A stretch of DNA of 64,000 nt from Rebecca billardiae RCC1528 (GCA_965240325.2 OZ251223.1:2232001-2296000); one strand, 5' to 3'; shown: positions 31,249 through 42,971, counted from the first letter of the stretch. The notes: generated by a model from the letters alone, not told the origin. Numbers and translations: made by a program.

Positions 31249-31643
31249 CGTAACCGTACGACTGGCAGACTGACGATCGGACATCGGTCGTCGTTATTGA
31301 ACTCGTTTACCTGCCTCGGTGAGGCTGAGTCCCTGGTTCCCAGAGTCACTAATTCCGCTATACCGTACAGTGAACTAGTCCGTCAGACTTTCATTCGTCG
31401 TCGTCCCGGTGGCTCGTCCGGCCGCCTCCGTTGGCGGGGGGGGCCACTCGCCCACTGGCGGCCATCGAGTGCCAGTGCCAGCGGCCGCGGGCGGCCGGGC
31501 GCGCGCGCGCATATGCCCGATATGCCGTACGACATGCGCGGTCTCAGGTCTGGACATGACGTAATTAACGAGTCAGAGTCAGAGTGAGCACTGAGCTCGC
31601 CCCCTTCCTGTTTCTCGTGCCGGGAGCTACAGTGACTACTAAG

Positions 31644-34600
31644 CTACTTGGACGCGTAGACATCCCAGCAGTCACCCTCGGCGTGCACAGCGCCGCCGTC
31701 GACGTCGTAGAAGCGGCCGGTGACCGGTCGGTCGCAGGCCAGGCAGCGCGGCGCCTTGGACGCGGCGTACTTGTCGTAGCAGTCGCCCTCCGAGTGCACC
31801 TTCCCCTCGTCCACCGGGTAGAACGAGCCCAGGACGGCCTCGCCGCAGCTCACGCACTTGTCGGCGTTCATCTGCCTGAACTTGTCGTAGCAGTCGCCCT
31901 CCGAGTGCACCTTGCCCGCGTCCGTGCGATAGAATGAGCCGAGCACGGGCTTCTTGCACGCGGGGCAGAGGTCGGCGTTGGCCGCCTTCCAGTCGGCGTA
32001 GCAGTCCGCGTGCACGCGCCCCTGCTTGGGCTCCTTCAGCGAGTAGTACCTCCCCTCGTCCACCGGCTCGGCGCAGTGCATGCAGCGCGGCGCGAAGCGC
32101 TCGCGGTAGCACTCCTTGCAGAAGCCGTGCACACCGCCCTCGTGCTCGTGCACGTCGAAGATGGGCCGCGGCGGGGCGGTCGGGCGCGCGCGGCCGCCGC
32201 CCGGCCCGGCGAAGGTGGCGAAGCTCTCCGTGCTCCGCTCCATCTCGAACGGCGCGCCGCAGCTGCCCGCGCAGCGGTAGCAGCCGGGGAGGCCGTGCCA
32301 GCGCACGTGCTTGTAGTGCCTGTTCTCGCGGCCGAGCGCGCACGGCTCTGCGCACGTCGCGCACTTGTTCCCGATCGGCTTGGCGCGCATCGCCGCGGCC
32401 TCGGCGCCGCTCGGCCGGAGCGGTGCGAGCTCTGTGAGCGTGAGCTCGGCGCCCTGCGCCTCGGCCGTCACCGTGAGCCCGTAGTCGCCCTCCCACCCCG
32501 GCGCCCACAGCGAGACCAGCACCACGTGCTGACCCCTCGCCGGGTCGATCTCGAGCTCGAGCGTCGCGCGCCGGTGCCACACAGTCTTCATCGCGCCCTC
32601 GAGCTGCTGCTCGGGCTCGAGGGGCGCGTGCACGTCCGCGTCCGCGCCGAGGACGAACACGCGGATGTGCATCTCGAGGAAGCCGCCGCCGCCGAGCGCG
32701 CGCGTGTCGGGCTGCGCGAGCGAGATGTGCGCGCGCGTCCGCTCCGTCGAGCTGAGCAGATAGCGCGGGTTGAAGCTCAGCAGCTCGTCCTCGCCGCCGG
32801 CGGTCAGCCCGGAGCGCCAGCGGCCTGTGACGTGCAGCATCGGGCTGGTGCGCGGCACGGTCACCACCACGCCCATGCGCGAGAAGTTGGCCATGAAGTC
32901 CGCCCAGGACATCCTGCGCCGCGTATTCGGCCGCGCGCGCGCGCGCGCTCAGCCGCACTCGCCCACGCGTGCCGGCGCGCGCGCAGCACCCCAGCCGGGC
33001 GCTGTCCGCGGCGCACGCTCCGCACCAGAACTCGCCATCGTCAGACTTGCTGTAGTCAAAGGCGGCGCGGGTCTCGTCTGTCCACAGCGCCGAGTTGTCG
33101 CCCCAGTCGCCCTGCCACTCGAACGAGCCCCAAGGGTTGCGCAGCCGGATGAGCCGATGGCCGAGCGCCTCCCGCAGCTCGAGCACGGAGTAGGCGTGGC
33201 TGCGGCCGCGCGGCGCACGAGCCGAGGGGACGGAGGGCGCACGGCGGCGCGCACACGGCGCCATGGCGCGGCACAGAGCAGCAGCGGCCTGGGCGATGAG
33301 CGTGGGGGCGCGGCGGTGGGGGCGGGGGGGCGTGCGCACGCGCGCACGCTCGCGCGCCACGATGCCTGCCGCACGCACCCGGACACAAGCCCCCCCGGGT
33401 CCTCTTTGGGCACGGACTCGGGGTCCTCCTTGCCGCCGCGCGAGCCGCGCGCGCCGCTCGCGCACAGGAAGCAGCGGTCCTCCTCCTCGCCCTCGTTGAT
33501 GGCGAAGAGCGCGAGCATCTCCTCCCAGAACGAGCCGTGGTCGGGCCGCTCGTCGAAGGAGATGTGGTCGACGCGCCCACCGGTGAGGTACGCCATCGTG
33601 TCCGCGGTGTCGCCGCCCTCGATCGCCTCGTAGCAGCCGTGGTACTTGGCCCACGCCTTCTCAAAGCACGCCGCCCAAAACTCCTTGCCAGAGTCGGAGT
33701 GGCAGAAGAGCTGCCGCTTGCTGCGCGCGTCGCACGGGAAGCGCGAGTCGACGACGACCGTGTGCCAGCCCATCCAGTCGAAGAGCTTCACGCCGAACAC
33801 GCCGAGCGCCGCGTGGTCCTCCACGAGCAGGTCCTTGATCAGGTGCTCCTCGTTGGCGATCGTCGCGATCGCTGCGAGCAGGTAGCAGTCCCCGATCTGC
33901 CCCTGGTTGATGTCGTCGGGCTCGATGTCCTTCGTGTCGCCCGCCTCGGTGAAGAAGAGGACGGGCTGCGAGGGCATCTCGGCGGGGCGGAGGAAGGCGA
34001 TCTCCGCGGTACCGCCGCCGAGGAAGTCCTCCGGCACGCGCTTCGGGTCGATGTAGATCGAGCGCGGGCCTGAGAAGTCCTCATCCTCAAACAGCCGCCC
34101 CTTGGACGCCGAGAGGCGCGCAGCCACCTTCTCGAGCTCGCGCAGCAGGTGCGGCGAGTCCTGCTGCAGCTTGTAGAACTGCGAGCTCCTGGCGGTCTCG
34201 CCATCCGGGCCGCCGGGCACGAGCGGCATCGGCTCGTCGTCCTCGGCGCCCGCCTCGTCCTCCGCCGCGTCGCCCACGCCGGGCCGGAAGGCGACGGCGA
34301 CACGCACGTCGCCGTCAATCATCTCGTACGTGTCCTCGACGAGCTCGTTCCGCGCGAGGCCGTCGAGCCGAATGACGACCTTGCCGATGAGGTCGTCCAC
34401 CCCATCCGCGTCCTCGTCCCACACGTCGATCACCACGCGCGCATCACCCGCCGTGTCCGCAAAGAAGAAGCGCTCATCCCACCTCGGGTTGAGCTCCTTG
34501 CTCTTGGTCTGCGTGCGCCGCTTCCGCGAGCGGGTGGCCTCGATGCACGCGACGCGGCAGTACGGATCCGATTTGCCGTCGGCATCCTTCGGCGCGAGGT

Positions 34601-34664
34601 TCGCCGCGCTGATGATCCGCACCTCCAGCTCGCCCCGCTCCTCGTCAGCGTTGGAAGCCGCCAT
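31644..34664 (-). CDS. C2-domain calpain with C-terminal zinc-binding array (three exons)
   Basis: The product has 909 residues from exons 33379-34664, 33026-33199 and 31644-32913. An N-terminal C2 domain (about 10-125) has Ca2+-site aspartates (KSDPYCRV, VWDEDADGVDD). The calpain protease core holds the catalytic triad C260 (NQGQIGDCYLLAAIATIA), H430 (GHAYSVLEL) and N450 (RLRNPWGSFEW), so it should be active. A beta-sandwich domain follows (LHVTGRWRSG ... DYGLTVTAEA). Residues about 671-909 form a tandem zinc-binding array: repeated C-x2-C ... GSFY/GRYY ... H-(x2-3)-DC units resembling half-LIM modules. Introns 33200-33378 and 32914-33025 fall where the triad segments change frame, and their GT-AG removal restores the classical order. 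It is a Ca2+-regulated cysteine protease; the zinc array probably recruits substrate. Confidence 0.88.
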
Positions 34665-37525
34665 GATGACGGCGCGAGAACGGTGCGCGCTTTTTGAATG
34701 CGTACGCCGCCGCCCTTTTCGCGCTCTACGAAAATGATTCTGAGCATCATCGTCATCGTCATCAAGATTGATGAGTGTTCGTTCAGTCGCCTCTCTGCCC
34801 GCAGCACCTGCGCCTGCTCCAGCTGCTGTCCCCCACGCGGACCGAGACTCGTCCATGGACGACGACTCGGACGACGAGGATGCGCAGCAGTCGGGGGCAA
34901 AGCGTACCCTGCACGCCGCAGCAGCGCCAGCCGCCGCCAGCAAGCCAGCTGAGCAGAGCGGCAAGCGCGCACGCGGCCGCGCAGGGCACACGGGGACGAC
35001 TACATCACCGCCGGATCACCCGCCAGGGCCCAGCGGCTGAGACGGCCGTCTGACATCCGGACCTGCACCCTCGCCCTCGCTCGGGGCACAGCAGGTCCAT
35101 GCGAGCCGCGCAGCGCAGGTGGATCGCGCTCCAGCAGCTCAAGGCCGCGCTCAAGCCATTCGATCGCGGTTCAGGCTATGCTCTGCCACCAGCGCCGACT
35201 TCGTGTCGACGATCGGGCACTGCCGACGACGAATCAGGAGACCTGCGCCGTCCTACCTGTGTCGTTAAATCATAGAATGAGTCAAGGGCGCGCGGCAGGC
35301 AGTTCAGTGTTCAGTCGCGCGCTGTCTTCTCGTCACTGCTCCGACGATGTTGATCGAAGCCCTGTGAAGCTCGTCTGTGGCGCGTCCGTCACACACTCAC
35401 TGCCTGGTCACTCACGAATCCTAAGTTATGGCTGTCGTCTAGACTCAGACGCTCTGACCGACTACGCTAAGACTAGCCTGGTCCATCCCGATTTTCGCCA
35501 GTAAAAAAGCCTTTTCGGATTTTGGGCGCCTGATTTCTCCCGATTTTTCTCGTCGCTCGTCGCGCTCGTCAAAAATCGCCACCGGCCGTCCGACGGCTCG
35601 CCGCGACGAAGGTCGGGAAGGGGCTCGAGAGCCTCGACTGGACGACTGCGCCGCCTCATGTCAGGTGTAGTGCTGGACACATCGTTCGGGTGCCCCGGTG
35701 GTGTGCGTGCACACCTTGAGCGACATGTCTGCGTTGCTTCCGCCGCCCGCGGTCCGTCGCCAGGTCGACTTCTCGCCTGACGGCGCGCGTCGAACGCTCA
35801 CCTGCTGGGTTGCGCGGCGCCTTCGAGACGGGCCACCTCGGGTAATATGCGGGCCACGCGACGGCTCGTGTGGGCCACCGCCTACCCCTAGCATGTACTC
35901 GATGCCACCACCAGCGTTGGGCGCGCTGCGCATCGCCAACGCTTCATCCGGCCAGTCCCGTCACGTTTGCGCATGGGTCGTCCTGAGCGGCGGCTGTCGA
36001 TTTGTGCTCCTCGTGGAGCTGTATGACGGGCTGGTGGCGAGCAGGATGGCTCGCCTTGCGGGGCTGGGTGTGTACAGTCGCAGTGTAGTGGCTGCCGGCT
36101 GACTCCCATCGCCTGGGTGCTGCTTTACCGTCATGGCCTTTGCTGCGAGCACAAGGTCGAGGATCGTACCGCGGTCTGCGAGGCAGAGTCGACGGAGTCG
36201 TCGCTTGAAGATGGTTGAGAGCGCGCATACGTCTTCCTTGGTGTCGTGCGGCTACTCCAGCACGCAAGGCTCGCGCTCTGGCACGTGTTTGGTGTCCATG
36301 GGTGGCACATTGTGCCATTCGGGTGGCTCGGAAGCACGTGCTCGGGTGTCTTTCCCGTTTACGCGCGGTGGGCCAAGTCACCACGCACGGCCAGAGCATG
36401 TCATGGCACGCGGAGGGTGCCCATGAACGATCCCCACCCCGGTGGTGGCCGTAGGCGCACTCGAAGCGGTCGCATCGTCACCCGCGGATCACATCAGTCC
36501 GCCGTTGAGGCTGTCGGGCGAGCAAAGACGTGCGATCTGACCCTTGGACGGGCAGCTAGAATCGCGATTATGCCTCATCTAAGGACGCACATGTCGTCGT
36601 TGTAGGCAGTACTGATGCCCCAAGTGAAAGGGCGGGCGTGGCACGCGACTTGACAGCTTGAATGACTCGATGCACGCCGCCATGGACACGCGATCCGGAG
36701 GCCATTGCGAACCTGCCGTGTGGCTCACGGCGGCGCGCGTTGTGCCGCAGATCGGCCAGTTGCCACGCAGGAGATGGTCTCCAGACCAGGTCCAGCACCT
36801 GACCGACTGCCGCACGCCTGGCCGGGTGGGAGTCCGGCCCTCTTCTTGTCTGCAGGAGTGCGCGGAAGGCCAGGCGGAGCCTCGTCCGACCACTGCACCC
36901 CGAGCGCCGCACTAATCGTGCAGCCTGGGACAGCTACCCACCTAAGGCGAATATGTAACGACATAGTGGCATTTTAATTATACAGGTCCAGAACTCATAC
37001 TTATGCGGGTACATTGCCCATAATATGCGGGTATAAATGGGTAACATAGTCGATCTTGCAGTAGTTGAGTACGGCCACTTGCGCACAGACCACAGCCCAT
37101 CCTAATGGCCTGTACCAGGGTTCATGCTCGCCTCGACGTACGCCAATAAGTAAGTTCGTGCGTTTGGGCTCATTTCGGCTAAGTACTTACCCACATTCGG
37201 ACTGACGATTCTCTATGTGTCCGTAGTTGTCCGCGGCGCGCGCGCGCACGCTCACGACGGGCCGCGGATGCGATTTTTAGGCCGAAACTTTTGCTGCGCC
37301 CGGGCTGGGCCCATTTGATACGCTGTTTCCGGGTGTGAGCGCGTGCCTAGGGGCCCGCGTTCATTTGGCGATAAAATCCCCGAAAGTGCTCCAGTGCGTT
37401 TGGACCAGGCTACTAAGACGAGCCGCAGTGCGTAGTAGTACTAGTAGTCCTGTTGTGGGCCAACCTGCAGCCGGCAATAACGCGTGGCGTCAGCCCAAAG
37501 CGCAAAGCTAGTCCTCGTCACGGCA
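34665..37525. other. 2.9-kb stretch without a confident gene
   Basis: A short plus-strand frame at 34768-35040 (SSMDDDSDDEDAQQSGAKRT) could be a first exon divergent from the calpain, but nothing downstream joins to it convincingly. Frames at 35698-36102, 35944-36399 and 36568-36912 overlap on opposite strands without domains. The part near 36.9-37.2 kb is AT-rich. Confidence 0.45.
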
Positions 37526-40500
37526 TCAGTGCGACGACAGCCGGCGCAGCGTCTCGCGGGCCTCGCGCTGCAGCGCGACGAGCGCCTCGAGCCGCGCGGC
37601 ATCCTCATCGGCGGCAGCTGCGACGGCGTCCTCGGCGCAGTCGGCCCCAGACGCAGGCCCATCCGCGGGCACGCGCTCTGCGCCGCATGCTGCCGCGGCG
37701 GGCGCCCCGGCCGCCGCGGAGGGGGGGCTCTGCGAGCCTGGCTGAGGCGCGTCTGCGCCGCGCGGCGCTGCCGAGCCCGCGCCGAGCGCTCGACGCAGCG
37801 CGCACAGCAGCCGGCGGTGCGCAACGAGCCGCTCGAGCGCCTCGGAGCGGCGCGCCGCCTCGAGCAGCACCGGCTCGGGCAGCTGCGCGAGGCGCGCGAC
37901 GTTGACGCCAAAGCTCGTCTCGAGCTTGCCGCGCGTGACGCGGTACAGCATCGTGATCTCCTTGGCGGCGCGCTCGCCGCGCGCAGGCGGCGGCGGCACG
38001 GCCTCCGCGCCACGCGCCGCGCCCTCAGCCTCGGCCGCGGGCGGGCCGGCCGCGCGCGTGCGCTCGACGTAGGCCATGTGCGCGCACGCGAGCCGGCGCG
38101 GGTATTGCACCTCCAGCTGCGCGAGCAGCGGGTAGTGCGAGATGAAGAAGCCGAGCGCGCGCGTGCGCGTGATCAGGTGCTCGAGCGTCGCCATCGCGAT
38201 CGCCGTGCCGTCGTGCGTGCTCGTGCCGCGGCCGAGCTCGTCGAAGAGAACGAGCGAGCGGTGCGTCGCGCGCGCCATGATGGCGGCCGCCTCGGAGAGC
38301 TCGACCATGAAGGTGGACTCGCCGCGGAGGATGTTGTCGCTCGAGCCGATGCGGGTGTACAGCCCGTCGCACGGCGTGAGCGTCGCCGCCTCCGCGGGCA
38401 CAAAGCAGCCGGCCTGCGCCATCAGCGCGATCGTGAGCGCCGTCCGCGCCAAGAGCGACTTGCCGCCAGAGTTGGGGCCAAACAGGAGCACAACCTGAGG
38501 ACCGCTCGGCTCGGCCGCGCCGCTCGGCGCGTGGGCGGCGGGGCCAGCGGCGGCTTGGGGCTCGGGCTCGGCGCCGCCGCCGAGCTGCACGTCGTTGGGC
38601 ACGAACGCTTGTCCGGCGCGCATGGCCAGCTCCACCGTCGGGTGGCGCGCGCCGCTGAGCTGCAGCGTCGGCGGCGCGCGCGCGCCGTCGAGCACCGTCG
38701 GCCGCGCGTACGCGTGCGCGCGCGCCACCTCGGCGAATGCGCAGAGCACGTCGAGCGTGGCGAGTCGGTGCACGAGCGCGCGGATGCGCGGCGTGTGCGC
38801 GCGCACCCGCGCGCACAGCGCGCCGAACGCCTCCTCCGCCTGCAGCTCGAACGTCTCGCGCAGCACGCCGAGCTGCGCGACCGCGCGCTCGACCTCGGGC
38901 GGTCGGAAGCGCACGCACGCCTTGGTGGCGCACACGCGCGTCCAGTCGGGCGGCATCTGCGAGGCGAGGGCGACGGGCACCTCGAGGAGGAACTCGTCCT
39001 TGAGCACCGTCTTGAACGCGAGCGAGGGCCGCCGGAGCAGCCGCCGCGCGGCCGGCAGCTCCTGCTCGTGCAGCGCCCTCAGGATGGCGTCCATCCGAGA
39101 TTGCGTCTCGCTGAGCGCGGGCTGCGTGCCGGAATCGATTTCGAACGCGGCAGCCAGCTGGCCGGCGAGCATGCCCTCGCGGCGCAGCCCGCGCATCCAG
39201 CCGCGCACCGCCTCGAGCAGCGCCGCGTCCGCGGACGCCTCGCTCGTCGGCCCACCCGAGCCGTCCGCGCCGGGCAGCAGCCGCTCGAGCAGCCGCGGCG
39301 ACGCGGCCGGCGGCGGTGCAACCCCAGCGGCCCTCGTGGGTGTGTCTGCGCCGCCGCCCCTCGCGCCCGCCGCATCAGGCGTGCGCACGCCGCGCACGAG
39401 CAGCTCGAGCGTGCTCTCGAGGGCGTGGAGCAGGTGCCACAGCTCGGCGGGCGCGCACCGCCCGCTCACGAGCCGCGAGAGCGCGCGCTCCACGTCGCGG
39501 CACGGCAGAGCCGCCAGGTGGCGCAGCAGATCGAAGACGGTCGGCGCCGGCCGCGCCACGGCCACGCCCGCGCACTCGTCGGCCGAGGCGCGCGCGGGCG
39601 GCGACGAGCCGAAGAGGCGCCTCGCGCCCGCGGCGGCGCGGCCGCGCGGCGCGCGGGCGCCGCTGTCGTCCTCGTCCAGCGCCTCGCGCAGCTCCTCCAC
39701 CGCCTGCAGCCGCGCGCCGATCTCGCGCGCGCACCGCAGCGGCGCGCACAGCCAGCGGTGCAGCAGGCGCGCGCCCGGCTGCGTGCGCGTGCGGTTGAGG
39801 TGCGAGAACAGGCTGCCGCGCGCGCCGCCCGCCGTGGCGGCGGCGCCCGCCGGTGGCGCCGTCGCCGAGGGCGGCGGCTCGACGACCTGCAGGTCCCGCA
39901 GCAGCTGCGCGCCCAGCGCGCACGCCGCCGCGTCCGTCCAGCGCTCGCACGCGCACACGCCCAGCCGCAGCAGCCGGCCGCACGTGCGCTCGCCCAGCAG
40001 GCCGCGCAGGTGGTGCGCGAGTGCGCCGAGCGCGAGGCCCACGCCGGTGGGGAGGGCAGAGGCGCGCTCGATGGCGCGCGCCGCCTCCGCCTCGTCCTCC
40101 GCCGCGCCCCCGTCTCGCGCGGCGAGCAGCTCGAGCGCGGCGCCCAGGTCGAAGGAGCCCGGCTCGACGAGCTCGAGCCGAGCGAGCTGGCCGGCAGCCG
40201 CGCCGGGCGCCGCCCCGAGCGGAAGGGCCGCGGCCGGGTCGGCCGACGCGTCGTCGGCGGCGGCGGCGCCGTCGTCCTCGCACGCCGCGGCGCCGAGAGC
40301 GGGCGAGGGCGCCGAGTCGGCTGCGTGCGCGCCACTCGCGGCGTAGTGCGCCACGGCCATCGCCGTCTGCTCGCTCATGCCCATGGCCGCGCGCGGTCGC
40401 GCCGGCAGTGCGCGCGGGGCGAGCACCTCGGCGGGTGCGAGCGCAGTCAGCCGCGCATGCAGCTCGGAGCGGAGCGGGCCGTCGTCGAACTCGTCGACGA

Positions 40501-41548
40501 CGAGCTCGGTGCTGTACATGTCGAGCACGACGATCGCGATGCGCGCACCGCCGCCGCTCCCCGCCACCGCCACCGCCGGCGGCAGCTCGTGCACGCACAG
40601 GACGCGGTTGGATGGCTGCAGCGACGCGCCGTCGGACGGCGGCACAAACGTGCCGCGCGAGTACAGGGCGGAGAGCTCGCGCTCGAAGGTGCCGGAGCGC
40701 GCGCCCGCGCCCACGCCCGCCTTCTTCCGCGCCGCCGTCTCCGCCTGCTCCACCACGCCCACGCGCAGGCCCGCGTGCAGCAGCCTCTGCAGGTGCACGT
40801 CGCGCCGGTTTGCCGGCACGGACGCGCACACGAGGTGGTGCTTCGTGTACGCGCGGATGTGCAGGACGGAGGCGGCGAGGCCCGCGTCCTCGCCGTACAT
40901 GTGGTACTTGTACCCCACCTCGAACATGAGCACGTGGCCCGGGTGCCGCGCCTTGAGCGCCACCACCTGCCGCTCGAGCGGCGTGAGCTGGCTCAGACCG
41001 AGCCGCGCCGCCACCGCCTCGACCGCGGGCACGGGCTCATTGGGCTGGAGCAGCCGGGAGCCCGGCGCGTCGGCGTCGGCGCCGCCGTCGGCCGGTGGCA
41101 ACCCGCCGCCGTTGCCATCCGCGTGCGCGCTGTCGCTCGTACCCAGGCTAGCCTCGCCGCGTGCCGTGCGCGGCGGCGCGCGCGCGCGCACTGCGCGCTC
41201 GCCGCCCGCGGCGGTTGATGCCGGGCGCTTGCGTGACGCGGCGGCGCGCTGTGGGGCGGTCGATGCACGGGCCAGCTCCACGGGCGCGGCCGACGCGCCG
41301 CCCTCGAAGGCGAACTCAACCACGCTGAACTCGATCTCCGCATCGCTGACCTCCTCGGCAGGCTGTTCGGAGGGACTGCTGTCGCCCCGCGGCTCGTGGG
41401 CGGGGCTCGGGATAGGCGGCTGAACGGCGGGCGGCTGCGCCGGCGCTGGTGGCGCGGACGGCGGCGCAGGCCCAGCGGCGAAGAAGCGGCTGATCAGCGT
41501 CTGCTGCGGGGGCGTAGCCGCGCTCGCGCCGGCGCGCCGCGCGACCAT
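37526..41548 (-). CDS. MSH3: DNA mismatch-repair protein MSH3
   Basis: A single open frame of 1340 residues from ATG 41548. A PCNA-binding (PIP) box QTLISRFF lies at residues 16-23, typical of MSH3/MSH6. The mismatch-binding domain I has MSH3-type sequence: LTPLERQVVALKARHPGHVL, GYKYHMYGEDA, VGVVEQAETAARKK, then FERELSALYSRGTFV. The MutS core (connector, lever and clamp helices) is Ala/Arg-rich with long insertions. The ATPase has a Walker A GPNSGGKS at 1024-1031 (most homologues have M in place of S), ESTFMVELSEAA, Walker B LVLFDELGRGTSTHDG and a C-terminal helix for dimerisation. As MutS-beta with MSH2 it would repair insertion/deletion loops in the nucleus. Longer than usual because of low-complexity insertions. 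Divergent from the AP endonuclease with 166 bp between. Confidence 0.92.
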   Translation of the reverse strand: MVARRAGASAATPPQQTLISRFFAAGPAPPSAPPAPAQPPAVQPPIPSPAHEPRGDSSPSEQPAEEVSDAEIEFSVVEFAFEGGASAAPVELARASTAPQRAAASRKRPASTAAGGERAVRARAPPRTARGEASLGTSDSAHADGNGGGLPPADGGADADAPGSRLLQPNEPVPAVEAVAARLGLSQLTPLERQVVALKARHPGHVLMFEVGYKYHMYGEDAGLAASVLHIRAYTKHHLVCASVPANRRDVHLQRLLHAGLRVGVVEQAETAARKKAGVGAGARSGTFERELSALYSRGTFVPPSDGASLQPSNRVLCVHELPPAVAVAGSGGGARIAIVVLDMYSTELVVDEFDDGPLRSELHARLTALAPAEVLAPRALPARPRAAMGMSEQTAMAVAHYAASGAHAADSAPSPALGAAACEDDGAAAADDASADPAAALPLGAAPGAAAGQLARLELVEPGSFDLGAALELLAARDGGAAEDEAEAARAIERASALPTGVGLALGALAHHLRGLLGERTCGRLLRLGVCACERWTDAAACALGAQLLRDLQVVEPPPSATAPPAGAAATAGGARGSLFSHLNRTRTQPGARLLHRWLCAPLRCAREIGARLQAVEELREALDEDDSGARAPRGRAAAGARRLFGSSPPARASADECAGVAVARPAPTVFDLLRHLAALPCRDVERALSRLVSGRCAPAELWHLLHALESTLELLVRGVRTPDAAGARGGGADTPTRAAGVAPPPAASPRLLERLLPGADGSGGPTSEASADAALLEAVRGWMRGLRREGMLAGQLAAAFEIDSGTQPALSETQSRMDAILRALHEQELPAARRLLRRPSLAFKTVLKDEFLLEVPVALASQMPPDWTRVCATKACVRFRPPEVERAVAQLGVLRETFELQAEEAFGALCARVRAHTPRIRALVHRLATLDVLCAFAEVARAHAYARPTVLDGARAPPTLQLSGARHPTVELAMRAGQAFVPNDVQLGGGAEPEPQAAAGPAAHAPSGAAEPSGPQVVLLFGPNSGGKSLLARTALTIALMAQAGCFVPAEAATLTPCDGLYTRIGSSDNILRGESTFMVELSEAAAIMARATHRSLVLFDELGRGTSTHDGTAIAMATLEHLITRTRALGFFISHYPLLAQLEVQYPRRLACAHMAYVERTRAAGPPAAEAEGAARGAEAVPPPPARGERAAKEITMLYRVTRGKLETSFGVNVARLAQLPEPVLLEAARRSEALERLVAHRRLLCALRRALGAGSAAPRGADAPQPGSQSPPSAAAGAPAAAACGAERVPADGPASGADCAEDAVAAAADEDAARLEALVALQREARETLRRLSSH

Positions 41549-41714
41549 CAGAGGCGCGAAGGAAATGCGCGACGAAGGAAATACGACGCGCCGCGAGCCC
41601 GCGACGAGCGCGCGCCCAACTCTGCTTCGGCAGCTTTTGCAGTGCCAACCACGTCCAACCGCCGCCGTCGTGGTCGTCGTCAGCGCGACCGCCGCCTCCG
41701 ACACCTGGCGCGGG

Positions 41715-42971
41715 ATGTCGCACGACATTCGCGCGATGTTCGGCAAGAAGCGGGCGTCCGACAGCGCGCATACGCCTCCGGAGAAGCAGGCCCGGCACTC
41801 GTCTGCCGGCGCCGACGTCCGCGACCCGTGCGTGCTGGTCAGCTGGAACACGGCCAACCTGAAGAGCCGACTTGTCGGCACTCCGAGCAACCCGGGCGGC
41901 AACTTTGCCGAGCTGGCGGCGTTTGTGCGCGAGCACGACCCGGATGTCATGTGCCTGCAGGAGGTGCACCTGAAAGCCGTGTCCGCCCGGACTCGCTCCC
42001 AGCCCATCACGGACCAGGCCGAGACGAAGTGCCTCGAAGCGCTGCGCAGGCCCCCACTCGGCGCGTACACTGCTCACTGGTCGCTCGCGGACAAGCGGCA
42101 TGCCGGCACGGCGATCCTCGTCCATCGCGAGCGTGTGGGCGCGTGCCGTGTCGTTGGCTCGTTGGCCAAGGCGCTCGAGGGCCTCGGCGCCACGCCCACA
42201 GAGGTCGCCGCGCTCAACCTGTCGGACGACGCGCACGGCGCGCACGTGCACGACCCTGAAGGCCGCGTGCTGCACGCCACGTTCGCAACGTTCGACGTGC
42301 TCAACCTGTACGTACCGAATCGCGGCTGGAGGCCGGAGACGATCGATCGGCGCCGGCTGTGGGACGAGCGGCTGGAGCGCTTTCTCGTGGCGCGTGCGGC
42401 GCGAACGCAGCGTCCGCTCATCGTGTGCGGGGACCTCAACGTGACGGCCACGCCGCTCGACTCGACGGACGAGGCCTTCTTCCGCGCAGCTGAGCCGGAG
42501 CAGCCGGATGGCAGTGCGAGGGCAAGCTGGGCAAAGGTTGCCGCCGCAGACAGGGGGATACCCGGGTTCAGCGACAACGAGCGCACGCGCTTTGGCAACA
42601 TGCTTCGGCGGGCCGAGCTTGTCGATGTCTGGCGGCGGCACCATCCGAGTACCGAGGCGGCACCGCCCGCCGTGTCCGACGAGCAGCGGGAGCGCGCGTC
42701 CTACACGTGGCGTGGCGCGCTGCGCCGTGACGGCAACCCGTATCCCGCCCGATATGAAGGCAAGGCGCAGCGTCTCGATTACTTTCTGATGCCCCGGCAC
42801 CTGTGTGAATCGCGAGTCGATGCCTGCGCAATTCACGGCCGCGGTCGGAAGCGTGAAGGCTTCCTCGGCTCCGATCATTGCCCTGTCGTGCTCCGCGTGC
42901 GTGCCGAGCCCGAGTGCTCCACGCCCGCAGCTGCTGACAGCGCGCCCTCCGCAGGCATGCCAGCCAGCTGA
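41715..42971 (+). CDS. AP endonuclease, ExoIII/APE1 family
   Basis: The product has 418 residues from ATG 41715. It cuts DNA 5' to abasic sites in base-excision repair. Motifs of the EEP nuclease fold are all present: N45 in VSWNTANLK, E83 in CLQEVHLK (metal ligand), the LYVPNRG loop with Y199, D240/N242 in CGDLNVTATPLDS, D355 in RLDYFLMP, and D387-H388 in GSDHCPVVL. The N-terminal MSHDIRAMFGKKRA is short and basic, with an IxxMF core reminiscent of a PIP or nuclear signal. An upstream in-frame ATG at 41565 would add an Arg-rich leader that might serve organelle targeting; I prefer 41715 as nearer to conserved sequence. Confidence 0.92.
   Translation: MSHDIRAMFGKKRASDSAHTPPEKQARHSSAGADVRDPCVLVSWNTANLKSRLVGTPSNPGGNFAELAAFVREHDPDVMCLQEVHLKAVSARTRSQPITDQAETKCLEALRRPPLGAYTAHWSLADKRHAGTAILVHRERVGACRVVGSLAKALEGLGATPTEVAALNLSDDAHGAHVHDPEGRVLHATFATFDVLNLYVPNRGWRPETIDRRRLWDERLERFLVARAARTQRPLIVCGDLNVTATPLDSTDEAFFRAAEPEQPDGSARASWAKVAAADRGIPGFSDNERTRFGNMLRRAELVDVWRRHHPSTEAAPPAVSDEQRERASYTWRGALRRDGNPYPARYEGKAQRLDYFLMPRHLCESRVDACAIHGRGRKREGFLGSDHCPVVLRVRAEPECSTPAAADSAPSAGMPAS

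Noticed and set aside
34768-35040. Small acidic/basic protein divergent from the calpain
   Set aside because: Composition is plausible for a first exon, but there is no domain and no joinable downstream exon, so it is not supported.
37484-41218. 1244-residue plus-strand frame opposite MSH3
   Set aside because: Antisense shadow: MSH3 has all MutS motifs, while this frame is Arg/His-rich without domains.
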